From Celeribacter litoreus (GTDB lineage: Bacteria > Pseudomonadota > Alphaproteobacteria > Rhodobacterales > Rhodobacteraceae): 64,000 bases of DNA. A program made the position numbers and the translations under genes. Positions 42,690 to 51,752 of the stretch are shown here, in pieces. Below the pieces are notes generated by a model. The model was given only the letters and a program-made list of their open reading frames with translations. It was not told the origin of the DNA and did not search any database. The DNA lies in contig NZ_JAIUFY010000014.1 in the NCBI RefSeq assembly GCF_020165855.1, forward strand, positions 248,001 through 312,000, written 5' to 3'. The stretch's first letter is position 1; the number at the start of each line of letters is the position of its first letter.

Positions 42690-43973
42690 TTAGCCGTAGA
42701 TCAGCTTTGGAATGAAGAGGGAGATTTGCGGGATATAGGTGATCAGCAAGAGGACGATCAGGTTCACCAGCACAAAGGGCCAGACCCCTCGGATGATGTC
42801 CGCAACAGGTTTGTTCAGCGTCGAGGAGGCCACGAAGATGTCGAGGCCGAAGGGCGGCGTGATCATCCCGAGGCTGACGTTGAGCGTCACGAGCATCCCG
42901 AAATGCACGGGGTCGATGCCGAAACTCATGGCGACCGGATAGAGCGGCGGCACGAGCACGAGGAGTGTCGAGTTCGGGTCGATGAACATGCCCGCCACAA
43001 AGAACAGGACGTTGACCGCGATCAGGAATGTGATCTTGCCCGCGCCAGTGGCTTCGAGAAAGCCGATGATTTCGTTGGGCACCTGTGCGAGCGTGACGAA
43101 GAAGGAGATCAGCCCGCCCATGGCCAGAAGCACGAAGATGATCGAGGTATTCACCGCGCTGTCTTCGGTGATCTTTGCGAGGCCTTTGAGATCGAGTGCG
43201 CGGAAGACGAACATCTCGACGAGGATTGCATAAACCACGCTGACGGCGGCGGCTTCGGTCGGGGTGATGATGCCGGAATAGATGCCGCCGAGAATGATCA
43301 CGGGCATGCCGAGTGCCCATTTCGCGTCCCAGATCGCTTTGAAGCGCTCGGACCATGGGAGGCGTGCATCGTGGGACACGCCATCGCGGGCCGCTTGGAT
43401 GCGGACGTAGACGGAGAAGGCGAAGCCGAGCAGGAGGCCGACGGCGAGACCGCCCGCGAAGAGCTTGGAAATCGAGGTGCCGGTGATCCAGCCATAGACG
43501 ATCAGTGTGATCGACGGCGGGATCAGTAGCGCGGTTTCCGCAGACGAGACCAGAAGCCCGAGGCTGAACTTGTCGGAATAGCCCGCCTTACGCAGTTCCG
43601 GATAGACCATACGGCCCATAGCGGCGACGGTGGCGGGGGCGGAGCCGGAGACCGCGCCAAACGCCATGCTGCCGCCGACGACGACATGGCCCATGCCGCC
43701 CTTGGTGTGGCCGACGAGTGCTTTGACGACGGAGATGAGTTGGCGCGCGATCTGGCCGGAGCCCATGAGATTGGCGGCAAAGATGAAGAACGGGATCGCC
43801 AAAAGCGTGGAGTGGTCGATGCCGCCCACGATCTTCTGCACCACAGCCGCGTCGGGCAGGCGGGCGTAGAACGCTTCTTTATAGGCGAGGGCAGGGATGC
43901 TCAGCACGAGCATCATTTCGAACCCTGCAATCAACAGCAGGATCGCGAGGGCGATGATGAGGGCGAAAATCAT
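42690..43973 (-). CDS. TRAP transporter large permease (DctM family)
   Basis: 427 aa, about 12 hydrophobic segments, beginning MIFALIIALAILLLIAGF, with DctM text such as VSGSAPATVAAMG and GMITPPFGLDIFVAS. It forms the ion-coupled channel with the small subunit. TRAP systems import organic acids. With the pyr genes downstream, orotate or dihydroorotate is a plausible cargo. Confidence 0.9.
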   Translation of the reverse strand: MIFALIIALAILLLIAGFEMMLVLSIPALAYKEAFYARLPDAAVVQKIVGGIDHSTLLAIPFFIFAANLMGSGQIARQLISVVKALVGHTKGGMGHVVVGGSMAFGAVSGSAPATVAAMGRMVYPELRKAGYSDKFSLGLLVSSAETALLIPPSITLIVYGWITGTSISKLFAGGLAVGLLLGFAFSVYVRIQAARDGVSHDARLPWSERFKAIWDAKWALGMPVIILGGIYSGIITPTEAAAVSVVYAILVEMFVFRALDLKGLAKITEDSAVNTSIIFVLLAMGGLISFFVTLAQVPNEIIGFLEATGAGKITFLIAVNVLFFVAGMFIDPNSTLLVLVPPLYPVAMSFGIDPVHFGMLVTLNVSLGMITPPFGLDIFVASSTLNKPVADIIRGVWPFVLVNLIVLLLITYIPQISLFIPKLIYG

Positions 43974-44461
43974 TCGGACGCCTCCTGATAACGGTCGATG
44001 AGGCCCAGAAGGCTCAGCCCGTAGCGCAGGCCCAACAGAATGAAGCCAGCCACGGGAGCAACGTAGATGTAGCCCATCGGGACGCCCAGAGTGGGGGACT
44101 TCTGGCCCGATTTGAGCACGAATTGAACAAGATCGAGCGCGAGCCACGCGATGTAGATGGTCACGCAGAGACCGACCAGATCAATGAATTTCAACAGGAT
44201 TTTCAGCGCGGGTGCGGGCAGGCGGTCGCGGATGTTGGTGATGCCGACATGTTTGCCCCGCTCAAGCGCAAGCCCGAGGGCCAGAAACGCCAGAAACAGG
44301 TTCATGATCCGCACCGCTTCCTCGATCCAGGCAAAGCGGCTGGCGAAGGTGCCGCCGATTTCGCGGGTCACGACGGAGCCGGTGTAGAGAAACACCATGA
44401 TCAGGAATAGGGCGATGAGAACGGTTCTTTCGACCGTTCGGAGCAGATTGAGAGCTGTCAT
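43970..44461 (-). CDS. TRAP transporter small permease (DctQ family)
   Basis: 163 aa from the ATG at 44461; an in-frame GTG at 44482 is an alternative. It has four transmembrane helices and the DctQ feature RFAWIEEAVRIMNLFLAF. The stop overlaps the DctM start. It bridges the binding protein and the large permease. Confidence 0.87.
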   Translation of the reverse strand: MTALNLLRTVERTVLIALFLIMVFLYTGSVVTREIGGTFASRFAWIEEAVRIMNLFLAFLALGLALERGKHVGITNIRDRLPAPALKILLKFIDLVGLCVTIYIAWLALDLVQFVLKSGQKSPTLGVPMGYIYVAPVAGFILLGLRYGLSLLGLIDRYQEASE

Positions 44462-44496
44462 GAGAGAAGGGCTTTCGATCACCGGAGAAAAGTCTG

Positions 44497-44555
44497 CTCC
44501 GCATCCCGAGTGAGACGGATGCGGAGCGCGGGGGCACGACAGTGGGCCGTGCCCC
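44497..44555 (-). other. Two tandem hairpins after the TRAP binding-protein gene
   Basis: CTCCGCATCC (44497-44506) pairs perfectly with GGATGCGGAG (44517-44526), and GGGGCACG (44531-44538) with CGTGCCCC (44548-44555). Both lie between the binding-protein gene and the small permease gene on the minus strand. They likely stabilise the binding-protein mRNA or attenuate transcription. Confidence 0.65.
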
Positions 44556-44562
44556 TTATGTT

Positions 44563-45573
44563 TTAGAGGTCGCCGGAGGCTTCGGTGTAGATGTCCAGAA
44601 GCGCTTGGCCAGCGTCGCCGGTTTTTGCGACATAGGCGGCAGAGGCCGGGCCGAACATTGCATCGCGGAATTTGGCGCGTTCTGCCGTGTCGGCGACGCG
44701 CACGTTGGTGCCAGCTTCCTTGATGGTTTCAAGCGCGCCCTCAACGGCAGCGGCTTTGTGTGCGGTGAGCTCAGGGATCACTTCGGCAAACGCATCTTTG
44801 ATGATGGTTTTGTAGTCTTCAGGCAGACCTTCCCAGAACATCGGGTTGAAGAGGATCACATCTTCCATTGCGCCGTGATCAGACACTACGAGGTTCTTTT
44901 GCACTTCGTAGAATTTCATCGCACGGATAGTATCGAGCGGATTTTCCTCGCCGTCGACAACGCCGGTTTGCAGCGAGGTGTAGAGTTCGCCGAACGGCAG
45001 CGCGATGGCGGAAGCGCCGAGGGCGTTGAACTGTTCGATGAGGATCGAGCTGTCCATCACGCGGAATTTCTGGCCTGCGAAATCACCGATCGAGTCGAGC
45101 GGTTCATTGGAGGTGAACTGCTTTTTGCCGTTCGGCCACAGATCAATCGCGACCATGCCTTTGTCGGAGAAGCTGTCGAGCAGGGCTTGGCCAAACGGGC
45201 CGTCACGCAGGGCGGCGGCTTTATCGGCGTCTTCCGGAATCAGGTAGGGAATGTCGAGGACCGACACCAGCGGGTTGAAGCCGCCAAGGAATGCTGCCGG
45301 AGCGACAGTGCCCTCAAGCGTGCCGAGCTGCACACCTTCGTTCATCTGGCGCTGGTTGCCGAGCTGGCCTTGCGGGAAGATCTGGATCTCGACGTCGCCA
45401 TCCGTGCGCTCGGAGACAAGTGCGGCCACTTTCTCGAGGTGGACGTGGCGGCTTTGCTGTGTGCTTTCGAGGTGGCCGATACGGGCCACATAGTCTTGAG
45501 CGAGGGCAGGGCTGGCGATTGCCAGTCCGGCTAGCAGCACGGCGGAGAGGAGAGGTTTGGATTGAGGCATCAT
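44563..45573 (-). CDS. TRAP transporter substrate-binding protein (DctP family)
   Basis: 336 aa from the ATG at 45573 (ATGATG, GGGAG before it), with a Sec signal (LLSAVLLAGLAIASPALAQ). The DctP ligand arginine region RVMDSSILIEQFNALGASA and the LPFGELYTSLQTGVVDGEENP signature are present. That arginine binds the substrate carboxylate, so the ligand is an organic acid, as orotate would be. Confidence 0.88.
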   Translation of the reverse strand: MMPQSKPLLSAVLLAGLAIASPALAQDYVARIGHLESTQQSRHVHLEKVAALVSERTDGDVEIQIFPQGQLGNQRQMNEGVQLGTLEGTVAPAAFLGGFNPLVSVLDIPYLIPEDADKAAALRDGPFGQALLDSFSDKGMVAIDLWPNGKKQFTSNEPLDSIGDFAGQKFRVMDSSILIEQFNALGASAIALPFGELYTSLQTGVVDGEENPLDTIRAMKFYEVQKNLVVSDHGAMEDVILFNPMFWEGLPEDYKTIIKDAFAEVIPELTAHKAAAVEGALETIKEAGTNVRVADTAERAKFRDAMFGPASAAYVAKTGDAGQALLDIYTEASGDL

Positions 45574-45639
45574 GCGCTCCCGGTTGTCAGGTTTGGTTAT
45601 AGAAAGCATAGACCCTTAAAAGCGCAGGGGAGGTCAACA

Positions 45640-45690
45640 GGAAAGTCTAAAAATTGAGACGAAACTCAGTTTTGACCAACTGTTTTATTT
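45640..45690. promoter_or_regulatory. Candidate operator before the TRAP-pyr operon
   Basis: AAAATTGAG and CTCAGTTTT (near 45650-45675) form an imperfect dyad in the AT-rich gap between the DctP gene and the XRE gene. A related TCTCA-N4-TGAGA dyad lies near 46667-46680 before the XRE gene start. Both have TGAG/CTCA arms and could be sites of the XRE regulator. Weak evidence. Confidence 0.25.
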
Positions 45691-45715
45691 TTGTGGCGCT
45701 TTTTTGTGCAAAATT

Positions 45716-46597
45716 TTAACTCTTGAGACCCTCTCTGGCGATCAGCGCCTCGACATGTGCGGCGGCCTCATGGCCTTTGAGAGAGCTGTTCCACAGGCGG
45801 TCGGCAATGCCCTCATGCAGTTCGAGCGCCTCGGGCGCGGAGGTGATGAGGCCAACGCCGATCCGGATGTTCGGGTTGTGTCCGAGGCGGAAGGGGCTGA
45901 TCGTGAGGATCGAGCGGCCGGCCTGACGCATGATCTGGAAGGAGGTCGAGGGGATCGGCTCGCGTGCGACGCCGATCTGGACGCCGATGTCCGGAGCGCG
46001 AAGCAATTCGACGATATGCTCCACCTCCGCAAGCGCCATACGGCGTCTTTGGTCCCGAATCTCCGGCGGCAGTTCCGGATTCCCCTCCAGTCCCTCGCGG
46101 AGAAACTTCCGGATGTCTGCATCCGAGATGATCGATGCCAGAAGAGGGCGCCTTTTAGCGAAGCGCTCTTTTCTTTGCTCAAGAATATTGAGGATTTTCG
46201 CGATGTCCTGATGTTCGGAGTTCGGAACAGATTCGCTCAGAACGTCTTTGAGAACGGCGTCGTAGCGGTCCGTCGTGACGAGATAGGAGATCGGGCTGAA
46301 GAGGCCGATGATCTGGTCGCAGTCCTCTTCGATTTGGCGCATGCGCTCAAAAAAGCTGACGGCATTGTCGACATATTCGATACCCACGCCCAAGAGGCTT
46401 GGCAGGGAGACTTGCAATTCATTGGCAATGGCCGAAAGCATCTCGATCTTCGCAATCTCGCCTTTCTCGGCACGGTAAAGAGCCGCGCGAGAGATGTTCA
46501 GGCGAGTCGCGAGATCTTCGGGAGAAAGGTTGCGGCCAAGGCGGTGAGCTTTGAGTCGCGCTCCGATGTCTTGGAAGTTTATCTGTGTTTCTACCAC
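45716..46597 (-). CDS. XRE-family transcriptional regulator
   Basis: 293 aa from a GTG at 46597. An upstream in-frame TTG (46705) would add an unlikely leader. The N-terminal helix-turn-helix covers residues 10-70 (LSPEDLATRLNISRAALYRA). The C-terminal 220 residues lack a cupin signature and I do not recognise them. They may bind the effector. It lies just upstream of the TRAP-pyr operon on the same strand and divergent from 47041, so it may control either or both. Confidence 0.8.
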   Translation of the reverse strand: MVETQINFQDIGARLKAHRLGRNLSPEDLATRLNISRAALYRAEKGEIAKIEMLSAIANELQVSLPSLLGVGIEYVDNAVSFFERMRQIEEDCDQIIGLFSPISYLVTTDRYDAVLKDVLSESVPNSEHQDIAKILNILEQRKERFAKRRPLLASIISDADIRKFLREGLEGNPELPPEIRDQRRRMALAEVEHIVELLRAPDIGVQIGVAREPIPSTSFQIMRQAGRSILTISPFRLGHNPNIRIGVGLITSAPEALELHEGIADRLWNSSLKGHEAAAHVEALIAREGLKS

Positions 46598-47040
46598 GGG
46601 GCGCTCATTTGAGATTTTGTGTGTCAGGAGGCGCTGCCAGAAAAACAGGCAGGCAAAGAGATTTTTCTCATTTCTGAGACAATCACGCTTTTCGATTTGT
46701 CGCAAGGGGTGATTCCAAAAGTCTTTTGGCGGCAGGAAACGATGATCGCGAGAGCAAAATCAGTCGCTCTCTTGTTCGCTGATCTGTCTCTAATTGGCCC
46801 GATTGCGGTTCCGGGGTTGAGAGAGCCACTGTTCAAAAGCCTTTCTTCTAAGTCGTCGTTTTTGAAAATAATTCTACTGGTCGCCCTCTCGGCGAGGGAG
46901 TGCGGCTGTGAAGCAGTGAGGGGTTTCGCGCTCCAAAATAAGTTCCATTTTGGAATTAATAAGTGAATTAAAATGAACTTTTGTGTCCATCAGCTTGGGT
47001 CTAGTGTCGGCTCAAACACAAACGGATCAGCGACGAGTTC
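46598..47040. other. Long promoter gap between XRE regulator and the ThDP-enzyme operon
   Basis: 443 bases. A 115-codon plus-strand frame here has no ribosome-binding site and atypical composition, so I do not call it. The right half is AT-rich and carries the perfect inverted repeat TCCAAAAT-N7-ATTTTGGA at 46932-46954, placed as an operator about 90 bases before the 47041 start. Confidence 0.5.
46932..46954. promoter_or_regulatory. Perfect inverted repeat before the 47041 operon
   Basis: TCCAAAAT (46932-46939) and ATTTTGGA (46947-46954) flank 7 bases, with a nested TTCCA-TTT-TGGAA. Typical size and site for a dimeric regulator (XRE or LysR type). Confidence 0.45.
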
Positions 47041-48684
47041 ATGAGAGACACGGCCACAGACATCAAACTGCATGCGGGACTAGCCAGAGCGCTCAAGTCC
47101 AACGGCACCACGCATCTCTACGGTCTCGTAGGTGATGCGAACCTCTTCATGGTGAAGACCTATGTCGATGAGAACATCGGTCGCTACATCGCCTGTACCC
47201 ATGAAGCGAACGTTGTTTTGGCTGCCATCGGCTTTGCCCAGACGACCGGTCGCACCGGTGTCGCAACAATCACGCATGGTCCGGCTCTGACGAATGTTGT
47301 GACGGCCCTCGCAGAAGCGGCCCGCGGTGGGATCCCGCTCGTGGTGCTCTGTGGCGACACGCGTCCTGGCGACCTGCAACACCTGCAAAAGATCGACCAG
47401 CGCGAAGTCGTGGCGAGCGCGGGGGCAGAGTTTGTCGATATGCGCAGCCCCGAAACGGCGCTCGAAGACCTTGGGCGTGCCTTCCGCATCGCCGCGCACC
47501 GTCGCTGCCCGGTCGTGTTCAACATGCGCGTTGATCTGATGTGGGAAAACCTGCCAGCGTCCGCGCCGTCTCTGCCTCTGCCAGACATGGCGACCGCGCC
47601 TGTCTCGGGTGATCTCCTCGAAGACGCCGCCGGTATGCTGGCGTCCGCCCGCCGTCCTCTGATCCTCGCCGGTCGCGGGGCCTGCACGCCGGAGGCCCGC
47701 GCCGCGCTCATTGAGCTCTCGAACCGGATGGAAGCGCCCTTGGCCACGACGCTCAAGGCACAGGGCCTCTTTGAAGGTGAACCGAACAACATCGGCATCT
47801 GTGGCGGTCTGAGCCATCCGACCGCGACCGATGTGATTATGCAGTCCGACTGCATCCTTGCCTTTGGCGCGAGCCTGAGCAAGCACACGACGGAAGAGCG
47901 CGCCTATACGAAGGGCAAGCGCGTCGTCCAAATCCTGCCTGATGCGGAGGAAAACCCGCGCCTCGACATGCCGACGCTCCGCCTCATCGGGGATATCGCA
48001 GGCACGGCGCGTGCGTTCACGGAACTCATGGACATGGCGGAAATTCCCGCCTCCGGCGCGACGAATGATCTGCCTGCGCAACTCGCACAGGAGGCGGACA
48101 CCTTTGCGCGCATTCCGGATGCGGCTACAGTGGCAGACGGGTGTGTTGACATGGCTCCGGCCCTGCGTCGTCTCCATCAGGCCCTGCCAGCGGAGCGAGT
48201 GCTCGTGACCGATCTCGGGCGCTTTGTAACGACCGTTTGGCGGAACATGCCGGTGACGCGTCCCGCGGATTTGGTCTACACGTCGCATTTCGGCGCGATC
48301 GGCTGCGGCCTTGGCGAAACCATCGGCGCAGCCACGGCTGTCACGGATCGTCCGACGGTCCTCGTGGCGGGCGACGGTGGGTTTGCGCTGTCCGGTCTGA
48401 GCGAGCTTGTGACGCTCGTGCGCGAAAAGGCGGACGTTATCATCATCATCTGCAATGACGGCAGCTACGGCGCCGAACATGTGCAGCTCACCAACCGCAA
48501 CCTCGATACCGAGATCTCGATGATTTCCACCATCGACTTTGCCGCGACCTGCGCGACGCTTGGATTTTCCACGGTGAGCGTGACTGACCCTGATAGCCTG
48601 GACGAGGCCTGCGCCGCGATTGCGCATCGTAGCGGACCCGTCTTGATTGATTTGCATCTCGATTCCGAGAAAATCGACATGTAG
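47041..48684 (+). CDS. Thiamine-diphosphate enzyme, acetolactate-synthase-like
   Basis: 547 aa with the three ThDP domains. The catalytic glutamate is present (E55 in ACTHEANVVL), and the cofactor motif GDGGF ... ICNDGSYG is near residues 438-472. Because Glu is kept, it is not a glyoxylate carboligase, which has Val there. It could decarboxylate or condense a 2-oxo acid. As the first gene of the ureide-like cluster it may act on a 2-oxo acid released downstream. Exact reaction unknown. Confidence 0.82.
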   Translation: MRDTATDIKLHAGLARALKSNGTTHLYGLVGDANLFMVKTYVDENIGRYIACTHEANVVLAAIGFAQTTGRTGVATITHGPALTNVVTALAEAARGGIPLVVLCGDTRPGDLQHLQKIDQREVVASAGAEFVDMRSPETALEDLGRAFRIAAHRRCPVVFNMRVDLMWENLPASAPSLPLPDMATAPVSGDLLEDAAGMLASARRPLILAGRGACTPEARAALIELSNRMEAPLATTLKAQGLFEGEPNNIGICGGLSHPTATDVIMQSDCILAFGASLSKHTTEERAYTKGKRVVQILPDAEENPRLDMPTLRLIGDIAGTARAFTELMDMAEIPASGATNDLPAQLAQEADTFARIPDAATVADGCVDMAPALRRLHQALPAERVLVTDLGRFVTTVWRNMPVTRPADLVYTSHFGAIGCGLGETIGAATAVTDRPTVLVAGDGGFALSGLSELVTLVREKADVIIIICNDGSYGAEHVQLTNRNLDTEISMISTIDFAATCATLGFSTVSVTDPDSLDEACAAIAHRSGPVLIDLHLDSEKIDM

Positions 48685-48794
48685 ATCGCCTCCCGAATCC
48701 CGCCCACGAAAAAGCGGGGAATTTATGGCCTGCGACAGCTTTGCTTCCCTTGCCAAGTCGGCCGACAACAAGCACACCCAACAGGAGATCTCCC

Positions 48795-49826
48795 ATGAAC
48801 CTGACGCGACGCAATTTTCTTCAATCGACGGCCGGTGCCGCAGCGCTCGGCGCGATCGGCCTTCCGGCGATGGCCCAATCCGACACGTTCATCGTGAACA
48901 TGTTCGGCGGCCGCTGGGAAAACGACTGGCGCAAATTCGTAATGCCGAAGTTTGCTGAACAGATCGGCAAAGACTTTGACCTCGACATCGGCCTCGGCAT
49001 GGCCTGGATTTCGAACTTCCGCGCTGCTGGTCCGGAAAACCCGCCGTTCCCGGCAGTAATGCTGAACGAAAAATACACTGCGATGATCCGCAATGACGAT
49101 TACTTCGAAGAGCTCACCCCCGAGCTCGTGCCGAACATGGCTGACGTGATCGATCCGGCTGTTCTCAAAGGCAACACCGCCGTCACCGGCATGCTGGCTC
49201 CGCTGGTTCTCGCATACCGCACCGACATGGTATCCGAGCCGCCCAAAGGCTGGGCTGATCTCTGGGACGAACGCTTCCGCGGTCTTCTGGGTCTCTACAA
49301 AATCACCAACTCCGCTGCGACCATGATGGCGCTTTGGGCCGGTGAGCACTTTGGTTCCGGTCGCGACGACATCGAAACCGCAGTCGCAAAATTCAAAGAA
49401 CTCGGGCCGTTCCCGCAGATCGGTTACTCCGCACAGCTCACCCCGCTTCTGACGCAGGGCCAGATTGCTGTTGCGCCGATCGATCTCGGCGAGATCAAAG
49501 CCATGCAAGAGCAGGGCGTGCCGATCGATTACGTTGTGCCGGAAGAAGGCATGATGGTGTTCGACCACTCCTTCTCCGTGTTCAAAAATAGCCCGACCAA
49601 ACAAGAAGGTCTGGACTACGTGAACTTCGTGCTCAGCCCCGAAATCCAGCTCTGGATGGCAGAAAACTGGCTGATCGCTCCGACGAACAAAACCGTCGAG
49701 CTGCCTGAAGAGTTGCAAAAATGGCCGCTTCAGCCGGAAGTGGTATCGCAAGCGATCCGGTTCGACTGGGATGAAACCCTGTCCATCATGCCGGCTCTGA
49801 ACGACCTCTGGGAACGGACGATCTAA
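48795..49826 (+). CDS. ABC importer substrate-binding protein, Tat-exported
   Basis: 343 aa from the ATG at 48795 (AGGAG upstream). The twin-arginine signal TRRNFLQ lies at residues 4-10, with cleavage near AMA-Q. The mature part is a polyamine-type binding protein (FIVNMFGGRWENDWRKF). The ATPase gene follows after 4 bases. Unlike the other binding-protein genes here it has no following hairpin. Confidence 0.85.
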   Translation: MNLTRRNFLQSTAGAAALGAIGLPAMAQSDTFIVNMFGGRWENDWRKFVMPKFAEQIGKDFDLDIGLGMAWISNFRAAGPENPPFPAVMLNEKYTAMIRNDDYFEELTPELVPNMADVIDPAVLKGNTAVTGMLAPLVLAYRTDMVSEPPKGWADLWDERFRGLLGLYKITNSAATMMALWAGEHFGSGRDDIETAVAKFKELGPFPQIGYSAQLTPLLTQGQIAVAPIDLGEIKAMQEQGVPIDYVVPEEGMMVFDHSFSVFKNSPTKQEGLDYVNFVLSPEIQLWMAENWLIAPTNKTVELPEELQKWPLQPEVVSQAIRFDWDETLSIMPALNDLWERTI

Positions 49827-49830
49827 AAAC

Positions 49831-50898
49831 ATGACGACGGTTGAAGTCAAAAGCCTGCGCAAGTCCTACGAAGATTTTCTTGCGCTTGATGGTGTCTCTC
49901 TCACCGCAGAATCCGGGCAGCTTGTAACGCTGCTCGGGCCCTCGGGCTGCGGCAAAAGTACGACGCTTCGGTGTCTCGCCGGATTTCACGAGCCGAATGG
50001 CGGTGACATTCTGGTGGACGGAGAGAGCATTCTTAACGTGCCTTCCAACCGCCGCCAATTCGGCGTGGTCTTTCAGAACTACGCCTTGTTCCCACACATG
50101 ACCGTAGCCGAGAATATCGGCTACGGGCTCCGCCTGCAAAAACTCTCCAAGGGTGAGATTGCGACGCGCGTGTTCGACGTGATGAAGCTCGTGCGTCTGA
50201 CCGGACTCGAAGACCGTTTGCCGCGCGAGATTTCGGGTGGCCAACAGCAACGTGTGGCGCTGGCCCGCGCGCTTGTGCTCAAGCCGCGTCTTCTGCTGCT
50301 CGACGAACCCCTCGCGAACCTCGATGCGCGTCTGCGCGATGAGGTGCGCTGGCTGATCCGTGATCTGCAACAGCAATCCGGCATCACAGCCTTTTACGTG
50401 ACCCACGATCAATCCGAGGCGATGGCCATGTCGGATATGGTTGCGGTGATGAAAGCGGGCCGTGTGGCGCAATTCGCCACCCCGCGCGAAATTTACCAGA
50501 AGCCGACCGAACGCTATGTCGCGGACTTCACCGGTGAGGCCAACTTCCTGACGGCCCAATCCGTGAAACCGGTCGGGGAAGGGCGCTACGCCGTGCATGT
50601 GGCGGGCGCCGATATCGAGATTGATGGCGTTCCCGGACTGGCGGAAAACGCCGCCGCCGAACTCCTCCTGCGGCCCGAGAGCCTGAGCCTCGTCTCCACG
50701 GGTGACGCGGCGACGTTTGAGGGCGAGGTGATCAAATGCGCCTTCCTCGGCGCCTCGCTCCACTGCGAGATCGCATTGCCGGAAGGGGGCCGTCTGAAAC
50801 TGACCGCCCCGCCGAACCACGCAGTCACCGAAGGGGATCGCGTCGGCATCGCAATCGATCTGTCGCATGTCTGGCTGATGCCGGAGGTTGCGCCATGA
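49831..50898 (+). CDS. ABC importer ATPase
   Basis: 355 aa, complete motifs: Walker [10 protein letters not shown]-loop [12 protein letters not shown], signature ISGGQQQR, Walker B LLLDEPLANLD and switch histidine in YVTHDQSEAM. A TOBE-like domain ends the protein. The stop overlaps the first permease start (ATGA). Confidence 0.87.
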   Translation: MTTVEVKSLRKSYEDFLALDGVSLTAESGQLVTLLGPSGCGKSTTLRCLAGFHEPNGGDILVDGESILNVPSNRRQFGVVFQNYALFPHMTVAENIGYGLRLQKLSKGEIATRVFDVMKLVRLTGLEDRLPREISGGQQQRVALARALVLKPRLLLLDEPLANLDARLRDEVRWLIRDLQQQSGITAFYVTHDQSEAMAMSDMVAVMKAGRVAQFATPREIYQKPTERYVADFTGEANFLTAQSVKPVGEGRYAVHVAGADIEIDGVPGLAENAAAELLLRPESLSLVSTGDAATFEGEVIKCAFLGASLHCEIALPEGGRLKLTAPPNHAVTEGDRVGIAIDLSHVWLMPEVAP

Positions 50899-51752
50899 TG
50901 CGCTCCAAGAAACTGATTTGGGCGCTGGCACTGCCGGCGCTCTTGCTCCTTTTCGTGTTCATGATCCTGCCGATCACGAACATGGTCGAGATGAGCTTCC
51001 GCACGCCGGGTTCGTCGGAACCCTTTGGCGACGACTACACCATCATGCACTACACCCGAATTCTCGGGGACGGCTATTACTGGGGTGTGCTTTGGCGCTC
51101 GCTCACAACTGCGGGCATGGTGACGCTTCTCTGCCTCATCGTGAGCTATCCGATTGCGTGGCACCTGTCGCGGGCGAAGGGATTTAAGGCCGTGTTCCTT
51201 TACGCCTGTATCGCCTCTCCCCTGATGACCGGCGTGCTCGTCCGGAACTTCGGCTGGATGATCGTCGCGGCCCTCAATGGTCCGCTCAACGAGAGCCTCA
51301 TGGCGCTCGGCATCATCGAACGTCCTCTGCGCCTGTTGTTCACCCAATCGCTCGTGATCCTCGCCCTCGTGCACGTCTTTGTGCCGTTCATGGTGCTCCC
51401 GATCAACAACGCGCTCCGCAACATCCCGCAGAGCCTGACCGAAGCCTCTGCCTCCATGGGTGCGAGCCGCTATCAGGTCTTCCGCGATGTCATCCTGCCG
51501 CTGAGCTTTCCGGGCATCCAACCGGGCGTGATCCTCGTCTACGTGCTCGCGGTCGCGGCCTATGTGACGCCTGCGCTCCTCGGCGGTCAGATGGTGAGCT
51601 ACATGCCGACGCTGATCATCGGCGAACTGACCGGCACCTTCCAGTGGCCCTTTGGTTCGGCACTCGCAATCGTGCTGTCCTGTTCCACGGTGCTGATCGT
51701 GGTGGTCTTCACGCGCCTCACTTGGAAACTCAATGAAAGGGCACGCGCATGA
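50895..51752 (+). CDS. ABC importer permease
   Basis: 285 aa, about six helices, EAA loop TEASASMGASRYQVFRDVIL. PotB-like member of the importer quartet. Overlaps the ATPase gene and the next permease by 4 bases each. Confidence 0.85.
   Translation: MMRSKKLIWALALPALLLLFVFMILPITNMVEMSFRTPGSSEPFGDDYTIMHYTRILGDGYYWGVLWRSLTTAGMVTLLCLIVSYPIAWHLSRAKGFKAVFLYACIASPLMTGVLVRNFGWMIVAALNGPLNESLMALGIIERPLRLLFTQSLVILALVHVFVPFMVLPINNALRNIPQSLTEASASMGASRYQVFRDVILPLSFPGIQPGVILVYVLAVAAYVTPALLGGQMVSYMPTLIIGELTGTFQWPFGSALAIVLSCSTVLIVVVFTRLTWKLNERARA

Noticed and set aside
46619-46966. 115-codon plus-strand frame in the XRE/ThDP gap
   Set aside because: It lacks a ribosome-binding site, overlaps the probable operator at 46932-46954 and shows no domain.
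47041-48684. Glyoxylate carboligase
   Set aside because: The catalytic position is Glu (E55), whereas glyoxylate carboligase has Val, so only a general ThDP-enzyme call is made.
47080-48777. 565-codon antisense open frame under the ThDP gene
   Set aside because: Shadow of the plus-strand enzyme, which has its cofactor and catalytic motifs intact. The antisense protein shows no domain.
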